Assembly: GCF_000144645.1 (NCBI RefSeq)
Contig: NC_014377.1
Location: 1,426,001 to 1,490,000 of the forward strand
Reading direction: 5' to 3'
DNA length: 64,000 bases
From: Thermosediminibacter oceani DSM 16646
GTDB lineage: Bacteria; Bacillota; Thermosediminibacteria; Thermosediminibacterales; Thermosediminibacteraceae
Shown here one piece after another: positions 45,260-55,492 of this stretch (positions are counted from its first letter, which is position 1; each line of letters begins with the position of its first letter). Made by a program: the position numbers and the translations under genes. The notes below the pieces were generated by a model. That model saw only the letters and a list, made by a program, of their open reading frames with translations, was not told the DNA's origin and did no database searches.

Positions 45260-46666
45260 CTAACGTTTTTCAAATAAATACTTCTTGCCTTCCCCGGGTA
45301 CCTGGAGCGGGTAATCACCGGAAAAGCAGCCGGTGCATAAATTATCCGCACCGAGCCCGGTGGATTTTATGAGCCCTTCAAGGCTGAGATACCCAAGGCT
45401 GTCGGCGCCTATGAACTTTCTTATTTCATCCACGGTGTAGCTGGCAGCTATGAGTTCCCTGCGGGAGGACGTATCTATGCCGAAATAACACGAAAAACCT
45501 ATGGGAGGAGAGCTAACCCTAACGTGGACCTCTTTTGCTCCGGCGTCTTTCAGCATCCTTACAATCTGGCCGCTGGTAGTACCCCTTACTATCGAATCGT
45601 CTACCAGGACCAGGCGCTTGCCCTTTATTACATCCTTCAGGGCGCTGAGCTTTAACCTCACCCCCAAGTTCCTCAACCGCTGGCTCGGCTGTATGAAGGT
45701 CCTGCCTATATACCTGTTTTTGATCAAACCAAATCCAAAGGGTATACCCGAGGCAGCGGCAAAACCCATAGCTGCCACATTGCCGGAGTCAGGCACGCTT
45801 ATGACCAGGTCCGCATCGGCCGGATGTTCAACGGCAAGATTTTTCCCGGCCTCCCAGCGGGCCGTGTGTACGTTTACCCCGTCTATGGTACTGTCCGGCC
45901 GGGCAAAATAGACGAACTCGAAGATGCAAAGGGAACGCCTTGCAGGGCCCTCATACCTTACGCTCCTTAAGCCGTCCCTGTTTATTATCACGATCTCTCC
46001 CGGCTCTATATCCCTTACGAATTCAGCCCCGATAGTGTCAAAGGCGCAGCTTTCGGAGGAAATAATGTAGGAGCCGTTGTACCTCCCCAAGCCCAGGGGG
46101 CGCAAACCGTGGGGGTCCCGCACACCTATGAGGCTGTCTTCGGTCATTATAGCCAGAGCATACGACCCCCTGATTCGGTCCATGCAGCCCTTTACTGCTC
46201 TTATAAGATCCCCGGAAGCTTCCCCGGCTATGAGGAAGGCGATGACCTCGCTGTCAACGGTACTCTGGAACACGGCACCGCTCTCTTCAAGCTCCCGCCT
46301 GATATCGGTCGCATTGACCAGATTACCGTTGTGAGCCACCGCCAGTGCCCCCTTCCCGTACTTCACCACCAGGGGCTGGGCGTTGTTCAGCGTGTTGGCC
46401 CCCGTAGTGGAGTACCGCACATGCCCGATGGCTATGTATCCCGAAAGGCTGTCGAGAATCTTTTCGCTGAACACTTCGGACACGAGTCCCAGACCCCTGT
46501 GGCAACTGATACCCTTCCCGGAACTGACGGCAATGCCGGCGCTCTCCTGTCCCCTGTGCTGTAATGCGTAAAGGCCGTAGTATACTGTCCTGCCTATCGC
46601 AGGGTCCTCATGATCCGAATATATTCCAAAAACTCCGCACGCTTCCTTGAGTTTGTCCTCCATCAT
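45260..46666 (-). CDS. purF: Amidophosphoribosyltransferase
   Basis: PurF makes phosphoribosylamine from PRPP and glutamine, the committed step. A short propeptide precedes the nucleophile Cys in ACGVFGIY. The PRPP loop is [13 protein letters not shown]. The C-terminal [11 protein letters not shown] and nearby Cys fit the [4Fe-4S] type known from Bacillus. It overlaps purL by 4 bases. Confidence 0.96.
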   Translation of the reverse strand: MMEDKLKEACGVFGIYSDHEDPAIGRTVYYGLYALQHRGQESAGIAVSSGKGISCHRGLGLVSEVFSEKILDSLSGYIAIGHVRYSTTGANTLNNAQPLVVKYGKGALAVAHNGNLVNATDIRRELEESGAVFQSTVDSEVIAFLIAGEASGDLIRAVKGCMDRIRGSYALAIMTEDSLIGVRDPHGLRPLGLGRYNGSYIISSESCAFDTIGAEFVRDIEPGEIVIINRDGLRSVRYEGPARRSLCIFEFVYFARPDSTIDGVNVHTARWEAGKNLAVEHPADADLVISVPDSGNVAAMGFAAASGIPFGFGLIKNRYIGRTFIQPSQRLRNLGVRLKLSALKDVIKGKRLVLVDDSIVRGTTSGQIVRMLKDAGAKEVHVRVSSPPIGFSCYFGIDTSSRRELIAASYTVDEIRKFIGADSLGYLSLEGLIKSTGLGADNLCTGCFSGDYPLQVPGEGKKYLFEKR

Positions 46667-48876
46667 TTTTCAACCTTCCGCTTTATCGAATCGCACCACG
46701 CAGAGGCCATCTTCTCAAGGCAAAGGCTTACCATACCTGCAATACTTCCACCGTTTTTGACCGTTATATCCATGCGCTCCGGGTAAACAAACCCCAGCAC
46801 GGTGATTTCGACACGCAATTCCTCTGCCAGCTCTTTTAAAGTTGAAAGGTTTTTTTCCGGCAGACTTGCTATTATCCTCGACTGACCTTCACCGAAAAGC
46901 AGGGCGTCAGCCCTGAAACCGGTATGAATCTCACCTTTAAACCCCAGGCCGCCGGCTATACAGCTTTCGGCCAGCGCAACGGCAAGCCCTCCTTCGGATA
47001 TGTCGTGGGCTGAGCTCAGAAGCCCCAGTTCAATGGCCTTCAGGCAGCACTGCTGTACCCTTTTCTCCCTCTCCAGGTCGACCCTCGGAGGCCTGCCTCC
47101 CTGGATTCCGAAAATTTGCTTCAGGTATTCGGAGGCGCCGAGTTCGCCGGTATTAGTGCCTAATAGAACCACTACATCGCCTTCTTTTTTAAAGGCCATG
47201 GTGCAACGCCTTTCCACGTCTTCCAGCAGCCCGACCATACCCACCACGGGAGTCGGGAAAACGGTCCTTTCTTTCGTCTCATTGTAAAAGCTCACGTTGC
47301 CGCTTATAACCGGGGTGCCTAGGGCTTTTGCTGCATCGGAAATACCGTCTATGCATTTTTCGAACTGGTAAAATATCTCGGGTTTTTCCGGGTTGCCGAA
47401 ATTAAGGCAGTCGGTTACGGCTAAAGGTCGGGCGCCGCTCACCACCAGATTTCGTGCGGCTTCGGCCACCGCTTGCTTGCCTCCCTCGTAAGGATCCAGG
47501 TAGCAGTAAAGTCCGTTGCAGTCCGTCGTCAATGCGATTCCCTTGCGGGTGCCTTTTATCCTGAGCACGGCCGCGTCGGAACCGGGGGGTACAACCGTAT
47601 CCGCGCGGACGGTGTGGTCGTACTGCCGGTAAACCCAAGCTTTGCTCGCGATATTTGGAGATGCAAGAAGCCTCAACAACACCTCATTCAGGTCTGAGGG
47701 CATTTCCAGCCTGGAGTAATCTATATCCGTATTGTCCATATAAGCCGGCCTCCTGCCTTCCCGCTTGATCACCGGCGCACCCTCCGCCAGAGACTTGGCC
47801 GGAACTTCGGCTACCACCCGGCCGTTTTCCAGCACCCTCAGCATACCGTCGCCGGTCACCGTGCCTATTTTTACGGCGTGCAGGTCCCATTTTTCGAAGA
47901 TCTTTTGTACATCCTCTTCATGCCCCTTCTCCACGATGACCAGCATGCGCTCCTGGGATTCCGAAAGCATTACTTCATACGGCGTCATCCCTTCCTCCCG
48001 CCTGGGAACCAGGGCTACGTCCAGCTCTATACCCGTGCCCGCCCTGGCGGCCGTCTCCGAACAGGCACAAGTCAGGCCAGCAGCGCCCAGGTCCTGTATC
48101 CCTACAACCCACCTGTTCTTCCGCAGTTCAAGGCAGGCCTCCAGAAGCAGCTTTTCCATAAACGGATCTCCCACCTGTACCGACGGCCGCTTCGAGGTGG
48201 AATCCTCCGAAAGCTCTTCGGAGGCGAAACTGGCCCCGTGGATGCCGTCCCGGCCCGTGGCCGAACCCACCAGCATCACCGAATTGCCCACGCCTGCAGC
48301 TCTTCCCCTGACGATTTCTTCGTGGCGGATTATTCCCACGCACATGGCGTTGACCAGAGGATTGTCTCTATACGCTTCGTTGAAATAAACTTCACCGCCT
48401 ACGGTGGGGATTCCCATGCAGTTGCCGTAATCGGCTATGCCCGAAACCACGCCTTTCAAAAGATATTTGACCCCGGGGTTGTCCGGTTCCCCGAATCTCA
48501 GGGAATCCAGCAGGGCTACCGGCCTTGCTCCCATTGCGAATATGTCGCGGATTATTCCTCCCACCCCGGTGGCGGCGCCCTGATAGGGCTCCACCGCCGA
48601 TGGATGGTTGTGACTTTCAATCTTCATAACCACCGCCAGATTATCGCCTATATCGACGATGCCGGCATTCTCACCCGGCCCCTGGAGCACGTGAGTCCCT
48701 TTGACGGGAAACCGTTTCAGCACCGGCCTGGAATTTTTATAGCTGCAGTGCTCGGACCACATGACGCTGTACATGCCCAGTTCCACGTTGTTGGGCTCCC
48801 GACCCAGCGTCTTTACGATTTCATCGTATTCGCGGTCCGTTAGGCCCAGTTTTTTTGCATTATCCCTGCCTGCCAC
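46663..48876 (-). CDS. purL: Phosphoribosylformylglycinamidine synthase, large subunit
   Basis: The 737-residue small-type PurL makes FGAM together with the glutaminase PurQ and the small PurS subunit, both encoded directly upstream. Marks: [16 protein letters not shown], the ATP site around [18 protein letters not shown] and a second synthase lobe. It overlaps purQ by 17 bases. Confidence 0.96.
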   Translation of the reverse strand: MAGRDNAKKLGLTDREYDEIVKTLGREPNNVELGMYSVMWSEHCSYKNSRPVLKRFPVKGTHVLQGPGENAGIVDIGDNLAVVMKIESHNHPSAVEPYQGAATGVGGIIRDIFAMGARPVALLDSLRFGEPDNPGVKYLLKGVVSGIADYGNCMGIPTVGGEVYFNEAYRDNPLVNAMCVGIIRHEEIVRGRAAGVGNSVMLVGSATGRDGIHGASFASEELSEDSTSKRPSVQVGDPFMEKLLLEACLELRKNRWVVGIQDLGAAGLTCACSETAARAGTGIELDVALVPRREEGMTPYEVMLSESQERMLVIVEKGHEEDVQKIFEKWDLHAVKIGTVTGDGMLRVLENGRVVAEVPAKSLAEGAPVIKREGRRPAYMDNTDIDYSRLEMPSDLNEVLLRLLASPNIASKAWVYRQYDHTVRADTVVPPGSDAAVLRIKGTRKGIALTTDCNGLYCYLDPYEGGKQAVAEAARNLVVSGARPLAVTDCLNFGNPEKPEIFYQFEKCIDGISDAAKALGTPVISGNVSFYNETKERTVFPTPVVGMVGLLEDVERRCTMAFKKEGDVVVLLGTNTGELGASEYLKQIFGIQGGRPPRVDLEREKRVQQCCLKAIELGLLSSAHDISEGGLAVALAESCIAGGLGFKGEIHTGFRADALLFGEGQSRIIASLPEKNLSTLKELAEELRVEITVLGFVYPERMDITVKNGGSIAGMVSLCLEKMASAWCDSIKRKVEK

Positions 48877-49579
48877 TCTTTACCCTCCCCTCGAAGTATT
48901 CCAGGATCGACTCGAAGAGTTTTCTGCCGTCGGTATTGCCCAGGATCTCTTCGGCACAGCGCTCCGGATGGGGCATCATTCCGAGTATATTCTTACCTTC
49001 ATTGAGTATACCGGCAATGTTTTCGAGGGAACCGTTGGGGTTGGCATCATCGGTCAGCATACCGTGCCTGTCGCAGTAGTAGAACGCGATCCTGCCTTCG
49101 GCCTTCAACCTTTCTATAGTTTCCCTGCCGGCGTAGTAATTGCCCTCCCCGTGGGCTATGGGCATTCTTACTACCTCACCCCGCCTGTACAGGTTCGTAA
49201 AGGGCGTATCCACGGTCTCCACTTTCAGGTATACATCGTGGCAGTGAAATTTAAGATCCCCGTTTCTCATCATGGCTCCGGGCAGAAGGCCGGACTCCAG
49301 GAGGATCTGAAACCCGTTGCATATACCCAGAATCAGCTTTCCTTTTTCGGCCGCCCTGTAGACGCTGGCCATGGCCGGCGAAAACCTGGCAATCGCCCCG
49401 ACCCTGAGGTAATCTCCGTAGGAGAAGCCCCCCGGCAGTATTATCAGATCAAAATCGTCCGGTGAGAAGCGATCTTTGTGAAATACATACTCGGCGGGCT
49501 GCCCCAGGACGTTCCTCCACACGTGATAGCAGTCGATATCGCAGTTTGAGCCGGGAAAAACGATAACGGCGCACTTCAT
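48860..49579 (-). CDS. purQ: FGAM synthase glutaminase subunit
   Basis: A class I glutamine amidotransferase that supplies ammonia to PurL. The catalytic Cys is in [15 protein letters not shown], and the His/Glu pair is in [12 protein letters not shown]. The length (239 aa) is normal. It overlaps purS by 4 bases. Confidence 0.95.
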   Translation of the reverse strand: MKCAVIVFPGSNCDIDCYHVWRNVLGQPAEYVFHKDRFSPDDFDLIILPGGFSYGDYLRVGAIARFSPAMASVYRAAEKGKLILGICNGFQILLESGLLPGAMMRNGDLKFHCHDVYLKVETVDTPFTNLYRRGEVVRMPIAHGEGNYYAGRETIERLKAEGRIAFYYCDRHGMLTDDANPNGSLENIAGILNEGKNILGMMPHPERCAEEILGNTDGRKLFESILEYFEGRVKSGRQG

Positions 49580-49830
49580 AAGTTTTCCTCCGCTATCTCA
49601 AAAGTGAAGTCCTCGATAACCGGATTCGCCAGGAGCTTCTCACACATCTCCCGAACGGTCCGGCCCGCGGCACTCCTGTCCTCAGCTTCTAAAGTTATTT
49701 CTATCATCTTTCCGGTGCGCGCGCTTTTCACTCCCTCGAACCCCAGGTGATTTAAAGCCCCCAAGATCGCTGCGCCCTGCGGGTCGAGCACGCCGGGCTT
49801 AAACCTCACGTGAATTCTTGCAAGATACAT
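49576..49830 (-). CDS. purS: FGAM synthase small subunit
   Basis: An 84-residue subunit that holds PurL and PurQ together. [19 protein letters not shown] and the C-terminal [12 protein letters not shown] are typical. I chose ATG at 49830 (MYLARIHV) behind GGAGGAATT; an ATG one codon earlier is equally possible. The longer open frame upstream is not part of the protein. Confidence 0.92.
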   Translation of the reverse strand: MYLARIHVRFKPGVLDPQGAAILGALNHLGFEGVKSARTGKMIEITLEAEDRSAAGRTVREMCEKLLANPVIEDFTFEIAEENL

Positions 49831-49911
49831 CATAATTCCTCCATCGATTTTAATTTTAGGGGTAACAGCCCAGTGCCTTCGTGTCTTGGCCGCTACCATG
49901 CTATAAAATTT

Positions 49912-50616
49912 TCATACTTTTACCCTGCTCAGTATCTCCCTATAGGCTTCCTCTACCCCGCCAAGATCCCTGCGGAAGCGGTCCTTATCCAGTTTTTCCC
50001 TGGTCTTTGCATCCCAGAAGCGGCACGTATCGGGGGATATTTCATCGGCCAGGAGTATTTCGCCGTCGAATCTCCCGAATTCCAGCTTAAAATCCACCAG
50101 GACGATGCCCTTTTTTATGAGGTATTCCTTTAAAATCTCGTTGACTCTTAAAGAGGTTTCTTCGATGAATCTGATCTCATCTTCGGCGGCCAGGTCCATC
50201 GCCAGGACGTGGTAAGCGTTTATCATGGGATCTCCAAGCTCGTCACTCTTATAACAGAATTCTAGCACCGGCCTTTTGAGCTCCAATCCTTCTTCTAAGC
50301 CAAGTCTTTTCGCCATGCTTCCGGCTGCGATGTTTCTCACGATAACCTCCAGCGGTAGGATTTTTACAGCTTTTACCAGCATTTCTCTATCACTCAAAAG
50401 CTTTACAAAGTGGGTTTTTATGCCGTTTTTTTCGAGAATCTCGAATAACACCGCCGAAATTTTATTGTTTAGCTCGCCTTTGTCCCGGATGGTCCCCCTC
50501 TTTTGTCCGTTGAAAGCCGTGGCATCGTCCTTGAATTCCATCACGAAAAGCTTATCATCGTCGGTTCGGTACACTTTTTTTGCCTTGCCTTCGTATATCA
50601 TTGCAGTTTTTTTCAC
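49912..50616 (-). CDS. purC: SAICAR synthetase
   Basis: PurC joins aspartate to CAIR with ATP. Marks: [38 protein letters not shown] and [10 protein letters not shown]. The length (234 aa) is normal. It overlaps purE by 4 bases; about 80 bases separate it from purS. Confidence 0.95.
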   Translation of the reverse strand: MKKTAMIYEGKAKKVYRTDDDKLFVMEFKDDATAFNGQKRGTIRDKGELNNKISAVLFEILEKNGIKTHFVKLLSDREMLVKAVKILPLEVIVRNIAAGSMAKRLGLEEGLELKRPVLEFCYKSDELGDPMINAYHVLAMDLAAEDEIRFIEETSLRVNEILKEYLIKKGIVLVDFKLEFGRFDGEILLADEISPDTCRFWDAKTREKLDKDRFRRDLGGVEEAYREILSRVKV

Positions 50617-51116
50617 GGATTTTTCACCTCACCCTTTATTCTTTCATCTTTTTCCATCACTTCCCGGGCCAGGCTCTCCCTGTATTCTTTAAGCTTTGCC
50701 TTCAAGTCCGGGTCATTCAAGGCCATTATTTCCACAGCCAGCAGCGCCGCGTTCTTCGCTCCGTCGATTGCCACGGTAGCCACCGGTACACCAGGTGGCA
50801 TCTGCACTATTGAAAGCAGGGCATCCAAGCCTTCAAGGGCGCTTGACTTTATCGGAACCCCTATGACCGGAAGCGTGGTAAGGGCGGCTATAACGCCAGG
50901 CAGGTGGGCCGCCTTTCCCGCTCCGGCGATAACCGCGCTGAAACCCTGGGTCTCGGCGTTTTTTGCAAATTCAATCACCCGCTCGGGGGTGCGGTGAGCC
51001 GAAATCACCGATACCTCAAATTCCACCCCGAAATTCCTTAAAATATTCAGAGCATCCTTCATAACACCGTAGTCGGAATCGCTGCCTATCAAAATTGCAA
51101 TCTTTTCATTACCCAT
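50613..51116 (-). CDS. purE: N5-CAIR mutase (PurE)
   Basis: PurE makes CAIR in purine synthesis. The signature is [12 protein letters not shown] (8-19), SAHRTPERV (39-47) and [14 protein letters not shown]. It is the first gene of the operon. No purK, the usual partner that makes N5-CAIR, follows it, so either purK is elsewhere or this PurE uses AIR and CO2 directly. Confidence 0.94.
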   Translation of the reverse strand: MGNEKIAILIGSDSDYGVMKDALNILRNFGVEFEVSVISAHRTPERVIEFAKNAETQGFSAVIAGAGKAAHLPGVIAALTTLPVIGVPIKSSALEGLDALLSIVQMPPGVPVATVAIDGAKNAALLAVEIMALNDPDLKAKLKEYRESLAREVMEKDERIKGEVKNP

Positions 51117-51137
51117 GTTCTACCCCCATCGTTATGT

Positions 51138-51169
51138 AAAAATAAAAGGTAGAGATGGAAATCTCTACC
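51138..51169 (-). terminator. Riboswitch-controlled terminator before purE
   Basis: On the minus strand a 9-bp stem (GGTAGAGAT/ATCTCTACC) with a 4-base loop is followed by TTTTATTTTT. It lies between the purine aptamer and purE. GGTAGAGA also recurs inverted to the aptamer's TCTCTACC, which allows an alternative antiterminator pairing. Confidence 0.88.
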
Positions 51170-51206
51170 TAAAAAGCCATTTGGGTTCAGGGTAATAACC
51201 GGCCAA

Positions 51207-51278
51207 CCCTTATAGCCAGGGCGGTTTACGGCCGCCCGGTAGAGACTTCCAGGCCCTATTCCTGGAATTATATAAGGG
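51207..51278 (-). ncRNA. Purine riboswitch aptamer
   Basis: The minus strand folds as the three-way purine aptamer: P1 CCCTTATA/TATAAGGG, P2 CCAGG/CCTGG with loop AATAGGG, P3 GGGCGG/CCGCCC with the conserved loop CCGTAAA. The joining strands read AAGTCTCTACC and GGCTATA. The ligand-pairing base (position 74 of the xpt aptamer) is C, which predicts guanine or hypoxanthine. Two positions differ from the common form (see findings). It should turn off the pur operon when purine is plentiful. Confidence 0.88.
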
Positions 51279-51317
51279 ACTTGCTCTTATATTAAATTTG
51301 TTCATAATATTACTTAC

Positions 51318-51346
51318 ATAATATCATATATCCCTTCAATAATCAA
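51318..51346 (-). promoter_or_regulatory. Promoter of the purine operon
   Basis: On the minus strand TTGATT (51341-51346), a 17-base spacer and TATTAT (51318-51323) lie about 40 bases before the aptamer. This fits a sigma-70-type promoter of the riboswitch leader. Confidence 0.75.
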
Positions 51347-51404
51347 CATTTTTTCCGAACATTTTTAGCATATACTGTCGATATCGTACGTTACTTAAGT
51401 AAAA

Positions 51405-51426
51405 TACCGGCCATTTAAGGCCGGTA
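51405..51426. terminator. Terminator palindrome, left duplicate flanking IS copy 2
   Basis: An 8-bp stem with a 6-base loop, 22 bases in all, repeated at 55471-55492 with one difference in the loop (A here, G there). It was probably the terminator of the aminotransferase gene before insertion. Confidence 0.85.
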
Positions 51427-51538
51427 CAGACTGTCGACAAAGTAACTGTCGACAGTCTTTTTTTGCAAAAGGTAGTACAAAAATCATCAGCTTTTTAGTA
51501 AAATTAAAGAAGATACAAAAATATTGTGGGGCGATGAA

Positions 51539-51847
51539 ATGTTAACGAAGAAAAATAGAGAAATAATAAAGCAAGTAGAATTAGTAAGCATCGATAGCCT
51601 GGTGCCTCAAGACCATCTCCTTAGAGCTGTAGAAGAAAGCATCGACTTTAGTTTCATATATGAAGAAGTAAAAGACCTATATAGCGAAAATACAGGAAGA
51701 CCTAGTATTGACCCGGTAGTGTTAATTAAGCTACTCATGCTCCAAGCATTGTATGGAATCCGCTCCATGCGCCAAACCATCAGAGAAGTAGAAGTCAATG
51801 TAGCTTACCGTTGGTTTTTAGGCTATGGATGTTTATTGCATAATTAA
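51539..51847 (+). pseudogene. IS1182 transposase, N-terminal fragment
   Basis: The first 97 codons match the transposase of copy 1 with a few changes (for example E to K in NREIIxQ and DFNFIYDEV to DFSFIYEEV). The frame then runs a few codons into IS21 and stops. The remaining part lies at 54306-55448. Confidence 0.92.
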
Positions 51848-51984
51848 AATGGACAGAGTTGCAAAATAAAATCCCCACTTTTGCAACTCAAAAATCCCCA
51901 AATTTGCAAAGGTCATTGCAGGCACCCCTAAAAACCTTTACCCTTGTAGTTAGGGAAATCTTAACTGCAAGGGAGGATTGGAGG

Positions 51985-53508
51985 ATGCTCACAATGACCC
52001 ATATTGATAATATCAGAAAAGCGTTCTTTATGAAAGGGCAAAATATCAGCGAGATAGCCCGGGAATTCCAAAAAGACCGAAAAACTATACGCAAGTATAT
52101 TTATCAAGAAGACTGGAACACCAGGGTTAAAGTTGAAGAAGTTAAACATACCTTCCCAAAACTCGACCCTTTCAAGGCGGATATAGATCAGTGGCTTGAA
52201 GAAGATAAAAAAGCTCGCAAAAAGCAGAGGCATACCGCCAAAAGGATTTATGACAGGCTCTGTGAAAAATACCAAGATAAGTTTAACTGTTCTTACCGCA
52301 CCGTAGCAGGCTACGTAGCCATGAGAAAAAAAGAATTGTACCAGGACAACTCATGTCGTCTGCCGCTGGAACATATCCCGGGTGAAGCGCAGGTGGATTT
52401 CGGTGAGGCAGACTTTTACGAAAACGGGACGCTGCATCACGGATTTTATCTGAACCTGTCGTTTCCCTACAGTAACGTAGGATATACCCAGCTTTTCAAG
52501 GGAGAAAACCAGGAATGCCTGTTTCAGGGACTTAAGGACATATTTGAACACTTGGGGGGAGTACCCCGTAAGCTATGGTTTGATAACGCCAGCACTATCG
52601 TGAAACTCTCGAAAAATGGAGAGCGCAAACTAACCGACGCCTTCCTGAGGTTCAAGCAGCACTATGGTTTTGAAGCGGTATTCTGTAACCCTGCTTCCGG
52701 CCATGAAAAGGGTAATGTGGAAAACAAGGTGGGATACCACCGGCGCAACTTCCTTGTCCCGGTCCCCAGGTTTGAAAAGCTGGAGGATTTTAACCGCGAA
52801 CTTTTACGATTGTGCGACCGGGACATGCACCGCGAACACTACCGGAAGGAGGCATCCATAGCCGAACTTTTTAATGAAGACCGTAAGGCTCTGCTTGAGC
52901 TGCCTACCGTTCCTTACGAGGTAGCCGGTTACATAACAGTCAAAACCAACGCCTACGCCAAATTCAGCTTGAACGGTGGAAAGCACCTATACTCTACCGC
53001 CCCCAAATACGCCAACAGCCGGGTGCTTGTAAAGATAACAGCCCATGAGGTCATACCGCTGGATGAGAGCCACCGGGAAATCGTGCGCCACCGGCGGCTT
53101 TACGGGGACAACAAGCAAGAAAGCATGGACTGGCTGCCATATCTTACCCAGCTTTCCCGCTGTCCGGGAGCCCTTAAGTATTCGGGAATATACAGCATGC
53201 TGCCGGACCCACTCCGGGAATACCTCGACGGCTTAAGCAAAAGTGAGCGCGGCAAAGCGCTCAAGGCTTTGGCTGTGCTTTGTACCAAAAGCAGTTTTGA
53301 ACAGGCTGTGAACGCTGTAGCCGAGGCTCTCCTTTACGGAGTGCAGGATTTAGACAGCCTCGTAGCCATCCATAACAGGATAACGGGTATAACCCCGCAG
53401 TTGGAGCCGGTAAAGATTCCGGAAGGGGTTCCTGAACTCACTGCATTCCGCTTCAATGCAGAAGACTATGACAAAGCCTTTCTGAAAGGCGGTGCCAATT
53501 TATGCTGA
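51985..53508 (+). CDS. istA: IS21-family transposase IstA
   Basis: An N-terminal helix-turn-helix (GQNISEIAREFQKDRKTIRKY) and an rve-type integrase core: D in AQVDFGEADFY, D in RKLWFDNASTIV and E in KGNVENKVGYHRRN. It cuts the IS21 ends. I start it at ATG 51985 behind GGGAGGATTGGAGG; an ATG at 51994 is also possible. The stop overlaps the istB ATG (ATGCTGA), the usual IS21 coupling. Confidence 0.9.
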   Translation: MLTMTHIDNIRKAFFMKGQNISEIAREFQKDRKTIRKYIYQEDWNTRVKVEEVKHTFPKLDPFKADIDQWLEEDKKARKKQRHTAKRIYDRLCEKYQDKFNCSYRTVAGYVAMRKKELYQDNSCRLPLEHIPGEAQVDFGEADFYENGTLHHGFYLNLSFPYSNVGYTQLFKGENQECLFQGLKDIFEHLGGVPRKLWFDNASTIVKLSKNGERKLTDAFLRFKQHYGFEAVFCNPASGHEKGNVENKVGYHRRNFLVPVPRFEKLEDFNRELLRLCDRDMHREHYRKEASIAELFNEDRKALLELPTVPYEVAGYITVKTNAYAKFSLNGGKHLYSTAPKYANSRVLVKITAHEVIPLDESHREIVRHRRLYGDNKQESMDWLPYLTQLSRCPGALKYSGIYSMLPDPLREYLDGLSKSERGKALKALAVLCTKSSFEQAVNAVAEALLYGVQDLDSLVAIHNRITGITPQLEPVKIPEGVPELTAFRFNAEDYDKAFLKGGANLC

Positions 53509-54234
53509 AGGACGAAATCGCCCGCCTGCTGTAAAGCATTAAAACTCAGCCGCAATCTAGTGGAAAACTGCGACAAGATCGAGGCTCAAAGCCATGAAGA
53601 ATACCTGCTGAAGCTGCTAAGATTAGAACTGGAGCACAGAGACGCAAGCCGAAAGGACAGGCTTTTGAAAAATGCGGGCTTTTACACGATAAAGACCTTT
53701 GCCGGCTACATATTCGATGAAATCAAACTCCCGCAGGGGCTTACACCGCAGGACCTAAAAGATTGCAAATTTCTCGAAGAAAAGAAAAACCTGATCCTTT
53801 ACGGCAACGTGGGAACCGGCAAAACCCATCTTGCCACCGCCATCGGTGTGGAGGCCTGTAAAAAAGGCTACAACGTAAAGTTTTTCCGCACTGCAGCGCT
53901 GGTAAACCGGCTGGTGGAAGCCCGGAAGGGAGGTGAACTTTCCGGGTTACTGAAACAGCTTTCCAAACCAGATCTTCTGATCTGCGACGAATGGGGCTAT
54001 GTTCCTTTGGACCGCGAAGGAGCGCAGCTACTTTTTCAGGTGATTTCGGACTGCTATGAACGTCGCAGTGTAGTAATTACCACTAACCTGGAATTCAGCC
54101 GCTGGGCGAGCATTTTCTACGATGAGCAGATGACAGCAGCAATGATTGACCGGCTAATACACCACAGTTACCTATTGATCTTTGATGGTCAAAGCTACCG
54201 GATGAGGCAATCACTCATGAGGCAATTAAGTTAA
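53502..54234 (+). pseudogene. istB: IS21 helper ATPase IstB, frameshifted near its start
   Basis: IstB is the AAA+ helper that selects the target and activates IstA. Walker A is GNVGTGKTH, Walker B is LLICDEWGY. The natural start at 53502 gives MLKDEIARLL and then meets TAA at 53532. Removing one T there restores the family sequence KALKLSRNLVENCDK and joins the long frame. A GTG at 53560 could restart translation, but without the first 19 residues. Confidence 0.85.
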
Positions 54235-54305
54235 CATAAAAATTCCCCACCGGTGCCTGGGGAAAAACCTTTGCAAAAATGGGGAATTTCCTCTTGCAAA
54301 AAACA

Positions 54306-55448
54306 ACTTTTGGAAAAAACTATGAACGGCGGTTTAAGGAAAGTGATCTATTTGAAAAGATATTCGAGCGGGTGTTGATGGAAGCAATAGAATGCGGGTT
54401 TGTTAAAACAGATGCAGTATTTATCGATGCTACTCACATAAAAGCCAGTGCCAATAAGAATAAATATATCGAGAAAGTCGCTAAGCAACGGACTCAAAAA
54501 TATAAGGAAGAACTTTTAAAAGAAATCAACGCCGAACGGGAAGCAAACGGTAAAAAGCCCTTTGAAGAAGAAGATGATGATGACGATAACAACAAAGGAG
54601 AAAATAGCTCTAAAAAAGTCAGGGTAAGCACCACAGATCCTGAAAGTGGGATGTTTCAAAAAGGGGAAAAAGAGCGCTGCTTTGCCTACACAGCTTCTGT
54701 AGCCTGTGACCGGAACAACTTTGTCCTTGGTGTCAAAATAGCACCTGGAAATGTTCATGACAGCCAGGTATTCTCCCATTTATTTCAAGAAGTAAACGAT
54801 AAATTTTCTAAAATAGAGGCGGTAGTGGTTGATGCAGGCTACAAAACCCCCGGGATATGCAGAGAAATCATTGAGGCAGGAGCGCTTCCCGTTATGCCCT
54901 ACAAGAGGCCGATGACCAAAGATGGCTACTTTAAAAAACGCGAATACGTCTATGACGAATATTATGATTGTTACATATGCCCCAACAACCAAATATTAGA
55001 ATACAGCACCACCAACCGGGCGGGATACCGGGAATATAGGAGCAACCCCCAAATATGCTGTAAATGTCCCATGCGCCTACAGTGCACCAAAAGTAAAAAT
55101 TACACAAAAATCATAACTCGGCATATATGGGAGCATTACATAGAAATAGCGGAAGATATAAGACACACCCAATGGGGTAAAGAACTATACAAAATGCGCG
55201 GCCAGACCATCGAGCGGGTATTTGCCGATGCGAAGGAAAAGCATGGCATGCGCTATACAAATCTACGAGGCTTGAGGAAAGTTGGACATTACCTCACGCT
55301 TCTTTTCGCATGCATGAATTTAAAAAAGCTGGCTTTATGGAAGAAAAGACGGGGAACGTTTCCGCCAACAGTCCCCGCTTTACATTCGTTTTTCTTAAAA
55401 ATTTTCTTCGCCTTCAACAAAAAGCCGCTTTTAGGTTATGCATCCTAA
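54306..55448 (+). pseudogene. IS1182 transposase, C-terminal fragment
   Basis: From TFGKNYERRF to the end this matches the transposase of copy 1 without any difference that I can see, including the three acidic catalytic residues and the Cys-rich knuckle. It has no start codon of its own. Confidence 0.92.
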
Positions 55449-55470
55449 AAGCGGCTTTGTCTACAAGCTG

Positions 55471-55492
55471 TACCGGCCGTTTAAGGCCGGTA
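55471..55492. terminator. Terminator palindrome, right duplicate flanking IS copy 2
   Basis: The 22-base hairpin equals 51405-51426 except for one loop base. The TAA stop of the aminotransferase gene (55481-55483) is in its loop, so that gene keeps its terminator. Confidence 0.85.

Larger units (their letters stand above)
51830..54305 (+). mobile_element. IS21-family insertion sequence (2476 bp)
   Basis: The ends are short inverted repeats TGTTTATTGCA and (inward from the right) TGTTTTTTGCA. Behind them lie repeated transposase-site blocks: ATCCCCACTTTTGCAA at 51871-51886, ATCCCCAAATTTGCAAAGG at 51894-51912 and the inverted form at 54268-54291, typical of IS21. It carries istA and istB. No target duplication is visible; about 27 bases of the host IS are absent. 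Confidence 0.85.
51427..55470 (+). mobile_element. IS1182-type insertion sequence, copy 2, split by IS21
   Basis: The ends and inner hairpins are the same as in copy 1 (10204-11798). The element is interrupted after 403 bases by an IS21-family element (51830-54305) and resumes at the base equal to 10634, so about 27 bases of the original are missing. The outer target duplication is the 22-base terminator hairpin at 51405 and 55471. The transposase is broken, so this copy could move only if copy 1 supplies the enzyme. Confidence 0.92.

Noticed and set aside
47878-48843. A 321-codon open frame on the plus strand
   Set aside because: Antisense to purL; no ribosome site or family resemblance.
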